DNA of 64,000 bases, taken from positions 2,046,001 to 2,110,000 of the forward strand of contig NZ_CP063458.1 in the NCBI RefSeq assembly GCF_015169395.1. Direction: 5' to 3'. The position numbers were made by a program, and so were the translations under genes. Below are positions 47,118-55,216 of the stretch, piece after piece. The DNA is from Humisphaera borealis (GTDB lineage: Bacteria; Planctomycetota; Phycisphaerae; Tepidisphaerales; Tepidisphaeraceae). The notes below the pieces were generated by a model. That model did not search any database and was not told where the DNA came from. It was given only the letters and a program-made list of their open reading frames with translations. Within the stretch, counting starts at the first letter, position 1, and each line of letters starts with the position of its first letter.

Positions 47118-48926
47118 TCATGGCGTGGTCGCTTGTTTCCGCTCCCGCTTATCGCTGCCGACTTTGGCACCGGCGTTGGTCATCAGGGGCACGTTGTCGT
47201 CGGCGTCGAACGGCACCAATCCGTACCGTTCCCCTTTGACCTTCGGATCTTTCTGCCAGGCATTTCGGTCCGCCTGCTGGCTGTTCAGGCGGTGCATCCC
47301 GCCGGGGCCGGCCGGAAAGACGTTCCCGTCGATCGTGGTGAATCCGTCGAGCGACCTGGTCGTGAAGATGCCCGCGTTCGATCCGCCGGGCTTCACATTC
47401 GGCGCGACGTAGACGTTCTGCTGCACCACCAGATCGACCGGCGTGCCCTGCACGAACAGGAACATTCCCTTGGTTCCCTCATTGATGACGGTGTTGTGGG
47501 CGATGCGAATATCGGCGGCCTTGCGAACGTCGTCGTACCCGGGCTTGTCACAGGCAATGATGATCGCCCAGTCTTCGTCGCGCATGCGAATCACGTTGTT
47601 TCGAAACATCACGTGGTAGGTGCCGAGGCGGACGTTGAAGAACAGGTCGTCCAGTCGGTTGTCCTGCACCACGCCCCATTCGCACTTGATCTTCTGCCAG
47701 TCGGGGACGGTCGCCTTATCCTGCTCCTGCGGCCCGACCCGCAGCGTACCGCTGTGGAGATAGTTAGAGGCGACGTAGAACCAGTCGGCGTCCCGGAACT
47801 CGATGCTTCCCTTGGCCTGCCCCTGGCGTCGAAGATCGTTGTACGCCACCAGAACGTGCGTGACACCCGGCTCGCTGGCGCGAATCAGATGCTCCTGGCG
47901 GCTCTGGCGCATCACGTTTCCGATGTAGGCATGGCTCGCGCCATTGGCGTAGATGCAGTAGCCGCGGATCTCGTCGGAGAACGTGCACTCTTCGACCAGC
48001 ACGCCCGTGGGGCGAAGCTCGGTGTTGATTGCGTCGGTCAGGTTGCGGAAGGAGCACCATCGGAATCCGATGTTCGTCCCACCGACGGTGAACGCCCGAG
48101 CGGGCACCTTTTTCGAACCGAACTCACTCTTGAGATCCCACGCGCTGTCGAACTCGATGCCCTCGACCAGCACGTCCTGCGGGCCGCGTAGCAGGAACAT
48201 CGAGTCGTCCTTGGTTCCTCCTGGGACCTTCTTGAGCACTGGCAGCGCGTCGCGCTTGGGCGGAGCGGTCGTGGCAGCGACACCCGGCGGCGGCTTGAGG
48301 GGAACGCCGTCCTTGAACAGGTCCTCGCCACCCGCGCCACCGGAACGGGCGTAGTTGCCGAGCCGAATGCCGCTGCCATTGATGGCGATCGTCGCGCCGA
48401 TATCGAAGGTGTCGCCTTTGCGGAACAAGACCCACACGTCACCACCGCCGGCCAGTTGGAGCGCCCGGCCCGCCGTCCGAACGGCCCGCCCGGCGGATGT
48501 GCCGTCGAGACGGTCATTGCCGTCCCCCGACACGTAGATCTTCTTGCGTGCGTCGGGCGCGATGCGAACCCAAGTGGACCGCGTCAACTCCCGGCCGCCG
48601 GCCAGGCGCACCGTCAGTGTGATCGTGTAAGTGCCCGGCCGGTCGTACACATGGGCGGCGTTCCAGCCGGGAAGCTGGTTGTAACGGCTGCCAGGGTCGC
48701 CGAAATCCCATTCGAAGCGGGAATCCAGTGGCGACACGCCGACGTCGGGGAACGCACCCGCCCGCACATGGACGACCGCGGGCGCGGCAACGCCCACACA
48801 AGTGAGATCGATCGGCGGGCCATCGCCGGTGCCGCCGGCCACAGCGGCCGGTTGCGCCATCGCAATCGCCGGCGCGAGCAGGCATCCGAAACAGGTGAGC
48901 AGCAGTGTGGTGCGTATCAGGTTCAC
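47118..48926 (-). CDS. secreted right-handed beta-helix protein with PKD domain, 602 aa
   Basis: Signal peptide (about 1-25). The N-terminal PKD-like domain has the signature RFEWDFGDPGSRYNQLPGWN and HVYDRPGTYTITLTV (about 68-105). The rest is a parallel beta-helix of pectate-lyase type, with repeated turns such as VLVEGIEFD, VLVEECTF and NAGIFTTRS. Likely a polysaccharide lyase or adhesin; no catalytic residue was assigned. It is downstream of the Rieske gene with a 37-nt gap on the same strand. Confidence 0.8.
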   Translation of the reverse strand: MNLIRTTLLLTCFGCLLAPAIAMAQPAAVAGGTGDGPPIDLTCVGVAAPAVVHVRAGAFPDVGVSPLDSRFEWDFGDPGSRYNQLPGWNAAHVYDRPGTYTITLTVRLAGGRELTRSTWVRIAPDARKKIYVSGDGNDRLDGTSAGRAVRTAGRALQLAGGGDVWVLFRKGDTFDIGATIAINGSGIRLGNYARSGGAGGEDLFKDGVPLKPPPGVAATTAPPKRDALPVLKKVPGGTKDDSMFLLRGPQDVLVEGIEFDSAWDLKSEFGSKKVPARAFTVGGTNIGFRWCSFRNLTDAINTELRPTGVLVEECTFSDEIRGYCIYANGASHAYIGNVMRQSRQEHLIRASEPGVTHVLVAYNDLRRQGQAKGSIEFRDADWFYVASNYLHSGTLRVGPQEQDKATVPDWQKIKCEWGVVQDNRLDDLFFNVRLGTYHVMFRNNVIRMRDEDWAIIIACDKPGYDDVRKAADIRIAHNTVINEGTKGMFLFVQGTPVDLVVQQNVYVAPNVKPGGSNAGIFTTRSLDGFTTIDGNVFPAGPGGMHRLNSQQADRNAWQKDPKVKGERYGLVPFDADDNVPLMTNAGAKVGSDKRERKQATTP

Positions 48927-48963
48927 TGCCGGATTGTACGGACGGACCGCTTCGGCCGCAGCA

Positions 48964-49482
48964 TTAAACAGGCGTTGTCGTAAGGAAAGCGCCAGGGCGC
49001 TTCCAGCCGGCCTCGTCGAAATCGACGGAAGTATCGACGATCAGGTGGGCGCGGTCGTCGAGCCGCAGTGCGTATCGCCGCAGCGCTCGCCGGGCCGGCG
49101 CCTTCAGAACAATGCCGTCGGCGCTAAAGACGCTTCCGTGTCGCGGACAGCCCAGATCGCTTTGGCCCGCGTGCAGCACGACCGGCTGATGGGTGCACAC
49201 GGAAGACATCGCGAAGATGAGCGTTCCACGCCGCACAACGAAGAAGCCCTGCATGGCGAAGCGATCGAAGATACCGTCGCGGGTGAAGTCGGCGATCGGG
49301 CCGGCGTCCACCGGACCGGGGACAAAGTCGGCGGACACTCCGACCGCCGGTTCCTGCGTGCCGCCCGTTCGCCCGCCACACCCGGCCAGTAAGCACCCGG
49401 CGCAACCGGCAAGCGCCGAACGCAGTGCCTGTCGTCGCGATGGGTTGACGCTCGAAGGTGTCGCGGGCGTTGGATGCAACAT
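48964..49482 (-). CDS. Rieske [2Fe-2S] lipoprotein, 172 aa
   Basis: Leader with twin-Arg-like RRQAL, a hydrophobic stretch and lipobox LLAGC (Cys35), suggesting a periplasm-facing lipoprotein. The cluster ligands are C96-T-H98 and C112-PRH115 (CTHQP and GCPRHG), a standard Rieske pair. Not part of a bc1 or b6f operon here; likely an electron carrier for another oxidoreductase. It follows the outer-membrane protein by 24 nt on the same strand and may share its iron-linked regulation (inference). Confidence 0.88.
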   Translation of the reverse strand: MLHPTPATPSSVNPSRRQALRSALAGCAGCLLAGCGGRTGGTQEPAVGVSADFVPGPVDAGPIADFTRDGIFDRFAMQGFFVVRRGTLIFAMSSVCTHQPVVLHAGQSDLGCPRHGSVFSADGIVLKAPARRALRRYALRLDDRAHLIVDTSVDFDEAGWKRPGAFLTTTPV

Positions 49483-49506
49483 GGACGAACCTGGGGCAAG
49501 TGTACC

Positions 49507-50274
49507 TCAGAACACCCAGCCGGCGATCATCCGCAGACGGAAGTCGGGCTCGTCCGCTTCACTGCTGACCTGGAACAGTGCGGTGACGGTGACCCAGAAG
49601 TGATCGTGCCCCTGCCAGCTCACCACGGGCCCGGCGTAAACGGCGGTCTTCTCGTAGACCGACCAGTCGGCGTAAGCCGACTCGATGAACGCCTCGCCGC
49701 CGACCAGCAGCGACGGAGTCAGTGCGTAGGACACGCCGAACGTGTGCTTGATCTCCCCTTCGACTTCATTCTCGACCGTCGAATTGAAGACGCCGTCGAT
49801 GCTGGTCTCCAGGACGAGGTTGTAGGCAAAGACCCACTGGCCGATGTCCTTCTGAACGAGCAGCTTGCCCTCGAAGCCCAGGAACTCGTCCCCGATCTTG
49901 GCCTCGGCGTAAAGGCCGACACCTACGAAATCGGTCCTCGGGTTCGAGATGTAGTAGATGCCCTCGACGTCGATCGAGCCGAACTTCGCCCCCTGCTGGT
50001 CCTCGGAATCCTCGTAGCTCCAGCTGGGCAGGTAGACGGCGAAATCGAAATTGTCGGCAAGTCCGAACTCGAACTCGTGACGGAACTCAACCTTGTCGTA
50101 CCCCGAATCGTCCTCCTTGTGATGCCGCCAGGTCACCCACTGCTCGTACTCGAAGTTCCCCTTCCCCATGGCGTAGGTGTCGGTGGTGAAGGTAAACGGG
50201 CGGGGGTCCGCCAGAGCGATGGTAGAAGATACAACCAGAACGGCGGCAAACGCCGCGAAGGAAAGTCGGTTCAT
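49507..50274 (-). CDS. outer-membrane beta-barrel-like protein, 255 aa
   Basis: Signal peptide MNRLSFAAFAAVLVVSSTIAL. Alternating aromatic and small residues typical of beta strands follow (FEYEQWVTWRHHKED, VEFRHEFEFGLADNFDFAVY, VGVGLYAEAKIGDEFLGFEG), and the final residue is a terminal Phe (GWVF), a common outer-membrane-protein ending. No specific family recognised. A Fur-box-like palindrome lies 69 nt upstream of the start, suggesting iron control, and a Rieske protein follows it. Confidence 0.72.
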   Translation of the reverse strand: MNRLSFAAFAAVLVVSSTIALADPRPFTFTTDTYAMGKGNFEYEQWVTWRHHKEDDSGYDKVEFRHEFEFGLADNFDFAVYLPSWSYEDSEDQQGAKFGSIDVEGIYYISNPRTDFVGVGLYAEAKIGDEFLGFEGKLLVQKDIGQWVFAYNLVLETSIDGVFNSTVENEVEGEIKHTFGVSYALTPSLLVGGEAFIESAYADWSVYEKTAVYAGPVVSWQGHDHFWVTVTALFQVSSEADEPDFRLRMIAGWVF

Positions 50275-50342
50275 CGGACGCGGTGCTCCAAGGTCCAGAG
50301 ATCAACAAGACGGCGACGGCCGACGTGGCCGGTGCGATCGAT

Positions 50343-50357
50343 TGAGAACGAGTCTCA
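50343..50357 (-). promoter_or_regulatory. Fur-box-like palindrome upstream of the outer-membrane protein gene
   Basis: On the minus strand TGAGACTCGTTCTCA, 10 of 14 matches to the 7-1-7 Fur pattern TGATAATNATTATCA, preceded by ATTGATATTGA, another half-site-like block. Tentative; nobody has confirmed Fur binding. Confidence 0.4.
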
Positions 50358-50460
50358 TCAATATCAATTCAAAAGTCAATGCCCTTGAGACGCATTCGCA
50401 ACGAGATTCGCCAAGCGGCTCTCTCATGCTTCGACCCTCCCACTCGGCCCTAGTGGCGGC

Positions 50461-51864
50461 CTACTTCGGTGTCTTCGGAATCATTCGTATTGCATGAACG
50501 CTGAACGAATCCCCGTTCTCCCCACCCACCGTATCAACCCGTAACTGCGTGATCAGGCCGCGGTACGCCTCGTGCTTCAACGCAAATCGATGCGTGGCTC
50601 GTGTGCCACCGGCCTTGATGGGAAAAGTCATCTGGCGATCGGCCCCGAAGTTGGGGGCGTCAGCCGTCGCCCAGTACACCTGCAACGCCCTGATCTTGCC
50701 CCCGAACGCGGCGTCAACTTCCAGATCGGCCGAATCATCGGCCGACCAGGCGGTCGGCGGAGAGATCAGGCGCGGGTCCGGCCCGTTGAGCCGAAGGTCG
50801 AGTTTCCCCGCGATCGGCCAACCCGCATCGGACGCGTCGTGAAAGGTCCAGCCGGCGCGGTCCTTGTCAAAGGTCCAGGCCGGCGGGGTCGGGCGGGTTG
50901 GCTGCGCGTAGACCCAGGTCCGGATCGCCTTAAGGTCGCCGACCACCAGCGCGTAGCGGTACTCATGGACGGCGTTGTGATCGAGGACCTCCTGTCGCAT
51001 GGGCGCGATGTACCCTGTCGGCGCATCTTTCGGACCGCCGGTCCCCTTCTTGCCGGAAAATCCGCCGCTGAAACGTGTCGTCTCGGGGCTCCAGACGCCC
51101 AGTCCCCAATTCGAATCATCCACCAGCGCAGCCCACCGCTCGGTCGCGTGCCAATGGGCCCAGGGGCTCTGCATGGTAAACGGGTGCTCGACGAACTTCA
51201 GTTCGCCGTCGGTGAACGGCTTGTCGCCGGCGTAGGTGAACAGGCGGTGCCACTTGCCGTTGGTGTAGACGGCGGGCAGTTCCTGGTTTCGCGCCGGCCA
51301 CTGCGTTTTGTCGGCGCGGGACATGTTCACCCGGCCGCGCACCCGCACCGCCGGGCCTTCCAGTTCGATCCAGCATTCGAAGGTGCATTCGCCGGGGACG
51401 TCGTCCAGCGCCCACTGCATGGGCAGGCACTTGATGTAGAGGGTTTTGCCGTCGTTGCGATGCTCGATGATCTTCGCCGGGTTGCCGTAGCAGTCGCCGA
51501 CCTGAATCGGGTTCCAGCCGATGTGCTTCCAAGCGTCCGGCGGACCCTGGTGCCCCGCCACGGTGTAAGGCACCGGCCCGGCGTAATACGACATCTGCAC
51601 CTGCCGGCCGAGGTCGTAGCTGTTGATGAGGTTCTTCGACTCGTCGTCCGCCGGCGAAAGGTGCGTGATGGCCCCGCCCAGCGCCAGATCGACGCCGAGC
51701 TTGATGCGGTCGTTGGCGATAAACGACATCTTCGGCGGGACGACATGCCGACCGCCGGCTTTGCGGACGGGTTTGGTGGCGGGTGTATCGGCGAGAAGGC
51801 CTGATGCCATCGACACCAGGGGTACCGCGAGAATTGTTCGCCTCGTAATGCGTGGAGTCGTCAT
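50461..51864 (-). CDS. Tat-exported protein of unknown function (beta-sandwich-rich), 467 aa
   Basis: The leader TRRTILAVPLVSMASGLL has the twin-Arg form. The body has repeated beta-sheet-rich strands: INDRIKLGVD-like AFIANDRIKLGVDLALGG, NLINSYDLGRQVQMSYY, a W-rich EHPFTMQSPWAHWHATERWA, and a C-terminal jelly-roll-like segment (WTFDKDRAGWTFHDASDAGW). No catalytic motif is clear. ATG 51864 has AAAGG upstream; the longer frame from 52041 lacks any leader and overlaps the divergent deaminase gene. It could be a carbohydrate-active or surface protein. Confidence 0.7.
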   Translation of the reverse strand: MTTPRITRRTILAVPLVSMASGLLADTPATKPVRKAGGRHVVPPKMSFIANDRIKLGVDLALGGAITHLSPADDESKNLINSYDLGRQVQMSYYAGPVPYTVAGHQGPPDAWKHIGWNPIQVGDCYGNPAKIIEHRNDGKTLYIKCLPMQWALDDVPGECTFECWIELEGPAVRVRGRVNMSRADKTQWPARNQELPAVYTNGKWHRLFTYAGDKPFTDGELKFVEHPFTMQSPWAHWHATERWAALVDDSNWGLGVWSPETTRFSGGFSGKKGTGGPKDAPTGYIAPMRQEVLDHNAVHEYRYALVVGDLKAIRTWVYAQPTRPTPPAWTFDKDRAGWTFHDASDAGWPIAGKLDLRLNGPDPRLISPPTAWSADDSADLEVDAAFGGKIRALQVYWATADAPNFGADRQMTFPIKAGGTRATHRFALKHEAYRGLITQLRVDTVGGENGDSFSVHAIRMIPKTPK

Positions 51865-51960
51865 ACGCTGACCTTTCTGCCGGACTGTACCAGCGCCGAT
51901 CCGGGAGCAAGTTGTCCCGGACTCCCCGGGAGCAAGGGGGCCTCGGCCACTGCCGTTCCG

Positions 51961-51966
51961 TATAAT
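51961..51966 (+). promoter_or_regulatory. TATAAT -10-like box before the deaminase gene
   Basis: TATAAT lies 9 bases before ATG 51976, again implying a very short or absent 5' leader. No convincing -35. Confidence 0.35.
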
Positions 51967-51975
51967 CGCGTCATC

Positions 51976-52605
51976 ATGAGCGATCCCTTCTTCAACGACA
52001 AAACAACCATCGACGACTCGGTGTTGAACATCCTCGCGCACATGCCGACAGAGTTCCTCGACAAGGTCGGGTCGGCTGAGTTCTACCGGTCACTGTCGGA
52101 CCGCGACTTCATGCGGATCGGCACGCTGCTGGCCCGCAAGTCGTTCGACGAAGGCGGCTGCCCCATCGGCGGGGTGATCATCGACAGCCACAGCCGGCGG
52201 ATCATCGGCAAGGGACACAACACGCTCGGGCAAGAGAACGACTCCACCACCCACGGCGAAACCGCCGCCCTTCGGGACGCCGGCCGGGTCGCGAAACTTC
52301 GTGGACAAGGCCCGGTGGACTTCCGCCGATGCACCATGTTCACCACGCTGACGCCCTGCGCCGTCTGCTGTGCCCAGATCAACTATCGCGGCAACTTCGA
52401 AAAGGTGGTGATCGGCGACATCACCAACGCCCCGACGACCGAACCCATTCTCCGAGCCGGCGGCACACAGGACGTCCTGATCCTCGAAGACCCCGACGCG
52501 GTCGCGCTCTACGCCCGTTACGTCAAAGAGCGGCCCATGCTGCACTACATCGACTGGGCCGGCCACAAAAAGTGGGATGAAGCGCGGACGAACGGGCTCG
52601 CCTGA
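51976..52605 (+). CDS. cytosine/nucleoside deaminase-like zinc enzyme, 209 aa
   Basis: Cytidine-deaminase-fold enzyme. The catalytic zinc motifs are H93-GE95 (THGETAA) and C128-AVCC (TLTPCAVCC), in the order and spacing of yeast-type cytosine deaminase. The substrate-binding Asn-containing INYRGNF follows. The N-terminal 45 residues exceed the ~158-aa fungal enzyme. The gene diverges from the Tat-exported protein and converges on the 166-aa partner of the ParA-like gene. Pyrimidine salvage is the likely role; a defence role cannot be excluded but nothing specific supports it. Confidence 0.8.
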   Translation: MSDPFFNDKTTIDDSVLNILAHMPTEFLDKVGSAEFYRSLSDRDFMRIGTLLARKSFDEGGCPIGGVIIDSHSRRIIGKGHNTLGQENDSTTHGETAALRDAGRVAKLRGQGPVDFRRCTMFTTLTPCAVCCAQINYRGNFEKVVIGDITNAPTTEPILRAGGTQDVLILEDPDAVALYARYVKERPMLHYIDWAGHKKWDEARTNGLA

Positions 52606-52612
52606 CCGACGA

Positions 52613-53113
52613 TCAATACCCCTTGCTGCTCAACTCCACCCGTGCCGAGATCTCCGCCTGCATGTTGATCGTGTCGCGGATCTTCTTGATCGCATCGGGC
52701 TTGGTTTTAGGCCTGGGTTGAATCTCCAACTGCCGGGCCATGTTGTCCAGGTCGGCCTTGCTGAAGGCGCTCAGCCCGGCGACCGCGGCGTCGATGCGAG
52801 ACTCGGCGACGTCCTGCCTGCGGGCTTCTTCCAGAAGAGCCTTCAACTCCGCAACGACACGCGAAATCCGATCAGGGTCGGCCGCGGCCTTGGGGGTCTT
52901 TGCGGCCATCGGCTTTTTGCCGCTCGCTACGCCGGTCCGCTGATACTCCTCGCATTGGCCGAGGAACTTCACGAAATCGGCGACCGTTCGATCGGCGAAC
53001 GGGCGCATCGCCGTCGACAGCACGTCGAGTTCCTTTGCGACCGCCCCGCCGCCGGCGGATTCGATCCCCCGGCCGAAGTGGCCCAGCAGGTCAGACAAGT
53101 GCGAGACTTTCAT
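52613..53113 (-). CDS. unknown 166-aa protein linked to the ParA-like gene
   Basis: Starts MKVSHLSDLLGHFGRGIESA and is mostly helical. It has a Lys/Ala-rich centre and a C-terminal segment SAFSKADLDNMARQLEIQ then KTKPDAIKKIRDTI, similar in outline to SAP- or Rho-N-like helical modules. No known family. It starts inside the last 23 nt of the ParA-like gene (overlap 53091-53113), so translation is coupled. Likely a partner that binds the ATPase or its cargo (inference). Confidence 0.65.
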   Translation of the reverse strand: MKVSHLSDLLGHFGRGIESAGGGAVAKELDVLSTAMRPFADRTVADFVKFLGQCEEYQRTGVASGKKPMAAKTPKAAADPDRISRVVAELKALLEEARRQDVAESRIDAAVAGLSAFSKADLDNMARQLEIQPRPKTKPDAIKKIRDTINMQAEISARVELSSKGY

Positions 53114-54989
53114 GGCGTGTTACCCTCTCAATCGAATCCACCAGATCGCTGAACATGGGTCGCAGCGCCGGCTTGGCAGCGGCGATGCGCGACGCGTTCA
53201 CCTCCGCGCTGATCTGCGGCTCGGCCGCAATCATCACCCGGAACGCGTCGGCGGCCGTCAGTTGCTCGGCGTCGAGGCGCTTGCACACCTGGTCGAAAAT
53301 CCCCTGCATCTGTGCAATCGGTTTGCCGGTGTTGTTGTACCGCACCTGGTTGGCAACCATTCCGATCACGCCCCCGCCTTGCAGCACGGGCCGCAGATCC
53401 CTGATCCGCCGCAGCATGTAGAGGATCGGCGCCGCCGACTGCCAGTCGAGCATGATCGGAATGATCACCCCGTCTGATGCGGCCAGCGCATTGACCGCCG
53501 CGGTCGTCAGGCGTGGGGGACAGTCGAAGATCACGTAGTCGTAGCGGTCGCAGATCTCGGGGGTATGGAACAGCTCGCGGATCCGGAAGCGGATGTCCAT
53601 CTCCGGTTCCAGAAGCCACCGCGACAGCTCGCGAAGCTCGACATCCGCCAGGTCGTTCCAGGCGCCGATGATGTCACACTTGCCTTGCGCGTCGGCCGGA
53701 AGGCATTCCACCGGATGAATGATCCGGTCGAGCCATTCGGAAGCCGGCTCCTCATGAGGATCGAACAGGGCACGTGCGGTTTCCTGTCGCTTGACGACGG
53801 CACTGAGCGTCCGCCGCTCCAGCGCCACCTGCGTCAGCGAACCCTGGAAGTCGAGATCGACCAGTAGAACCCGATGCCCCCGGCATGCCAGCGCAATCCC
53901 CGCATTGCCGGCGACGGTCGTCTTGCCCACTCCGCCCTTCAGATTGGCGACGGAGATGAACCGCGTCTTTCGCTCGGTCACGGGCACGAACGGCGGCGGT
54001 TCGCGCAGCGGGGCGACGTCCCAGATGCGATGAATCTTGCCCAGCCGGTCCCGATGACGCGTCTTCGATTCCTCGGCGGCTTCCTCGGCGGCCTGCAGGC
54101 GGCTTGATGTCTCTTCGAGTCTACGCGCCTGATCGGCAAGCGCCGACTGCATGCGGTCGGTCTCGGCGGCGTGACGCTGGATCGTCTCCGACAGCCTGAT
54201 CGCAAACGACGACTTGGCCTGCTCGACCGCCTGGTTGGCGTCGGCGGTCGCCTTCTGCAGCTGCCGCGAGGCATCTTCCCGTACGGCTTCGACTTCCGAC
54301 CTGGCGCTGCGGCGAATCTGCTCGACTTCCCGCGTCATCGCCTCGGACATCTGCTGCTCGCGCGATTCGGCGTCCTGCTTCATCCGCTGCTGGCGCGACT
54401 CGGCTTCCTCCTTCAGTTGCTGTTCGCGGCGCTGCGACTGTTCCTGCCACTGCAGCTCCGCCTGGCGAAACTGCGCCGTCAGTTGCTGCTCGCGCAACTC
54501 GCCCTGCCGCACCAACTGCTGTTCCTTCTGCTCGGCGTGCTCGCGCATCTGTTTCTGCGTGGTCTCGGCCTGCGATCGAAGCTGCTGCGCCTCCCGCTCG
54601 GCGGACTGCCGCATCAGCTCCATCTCGCGTTCCACGCTGCGCTGAAACTGCTCGAACTGGCTCCGGCCGACTTCCCGCTCGGCCAGCACGCGCTCATCGG
54701 CGACGCGCCGTTCCTCCTGGACGTGCTTGAAACCACGATCTTCCAGGTCGGCCTTCTGCTCTTTGAGCAGCCGGTCGGTCGTCTGGCGTTGTTCGCGGAG
54801 GCTGGCCTCGTACTTCTCGATTTCCCTTTGCAGCCGGTCCCGGTCCTCCCGGATCACGCGTTCCTTCTCGCGGATGGCGCGCACCCACCCGTAGGCGAGA
54901 AACGCCGCCATGAAGACGCCGATCATGACCTTGGAAATCTCCGGCCACGACATCTTGACGAACTCGGGAATGTTCTGAAGCCAGTCCAT
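53091..54989 (-). CDS. membrane-anchored coiled-coil ParA-type ATPase, 632 aa
   Basis: Unusual fusion. One transmembrane helix lies near residues 19-36 (SKVMIGVFMAAFLAYGW). A ~280-residue Glu/Gln/Arg-rich coiled coil follows at about 40-318. A ParA/MinD-type ATPase domain starts at about 343: the deviant Walker A KGGVGKTT at 351-358 with signature Lys351, the DLDFQGS block, and DYVIFDCPPR as Walker B. ParA DNA segregation ATPases normally lack a membrane anchor and long coil. The gene overlaps a 166-aa partner and is not near parB or an origin. Possible role: positioning a membrane-linked complex. Confidence 0.82.
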   Translation of the reverse strand: MDWLQNIPEFVKMSWPEISKVMIGVFMAAFLAYGWVRAIREKERVIREDRDRLQREIEKYEASLREQRQTTDRLLKEQKADLEDRGFKHVQEERRVADERVLAEREVGRSQFEQFQRSVEREMELMRQSAEREAQQLRSQAETTQKQMREHAEQKEQQLVRQGELREQQLTAQFRQAELQWQEQSQRREQQLKEEAESRQQRMKQDAESREQQMSEAMTREVEQIRRSARSEVEAVREDASRQLQKATADANQAVEQAKSSFAIRLSETIQRHAAETDRMQSALADQARRLEETSSRLQAAEEAAEESKTRHRDRLGKIHRIWDVAPLREPPPFVPVTERKTRFISVANLKGGVGKTTVAGNAGIALACRGHRVLLVDLDFQGSLTQVALERRTLSAVVKRQETARALFDPHEEPASEWLDRIIHPVECLPADAQGKCDIIGAWNDLADVELRELSRWLLEPEMDIRFRIRELFHTPEICDRYDYVIFDCPPRLTTAAVNALAASDGVIIPIMLDWQSAAPILYMLRRIRDLRPVLQGGGVIGMVANQVRYNNTGKPIAQMQGIFDQVCKRLDAEQLTAADAFRVMIAAEPQISAEVNASRIAAAKPALRPMFSDLVDSIERVTRHESLALV

Positions 54990-55132
54990 GCCAAATCCCC
55001 TCGGCCCGGTGTCAGTTCTAGTGCCCCCTGAAACGTCCCAACCTCGCGGAACATAGCGTCAGTGCCGGCAAAGCGGAACTGAAATGTTCCAGAGCCGGGG
55101 CACGCGACGGTGCGAATGCATGTACGGCTTTG

Positions 55133-55162
55133 TTGTGGTGCGGGCTTAAGCCTGCACCACAA
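55133..55162. repeat. 30-bp near-perfect palindrome
   Basis: TTGTGGTGCGGGCTTAAGCC and its complementary half TGCACCACAA form a near-perfect palindrome in the gap between the ParA-like and the Calx-beta genes; only the central G/A pair is unmatched. Confidence 0.6.
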
Positions 55163-55216
55163 ATGCGCTAGCCTGCTGCACCGTCGTGAGAACCCCTATA
55201 GCCCGCCCGCGACGCC

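Noticed and set aside
51976-54989. Anti-phage defence system built from the deaminase and the ParA-like gene
   Set aside because: The deaminase is on the opposite strand and resembles salvage enzymes; nothing but proximity links it to the ATPase pair.
54171-55031. 286-residue plus-strand frame rich in Leu/Arg
   Set aside because: Mirror image of the coiled-coil coding region of the ParA-like gene; Leu-rich because of the reversed Gln/Glu codons.
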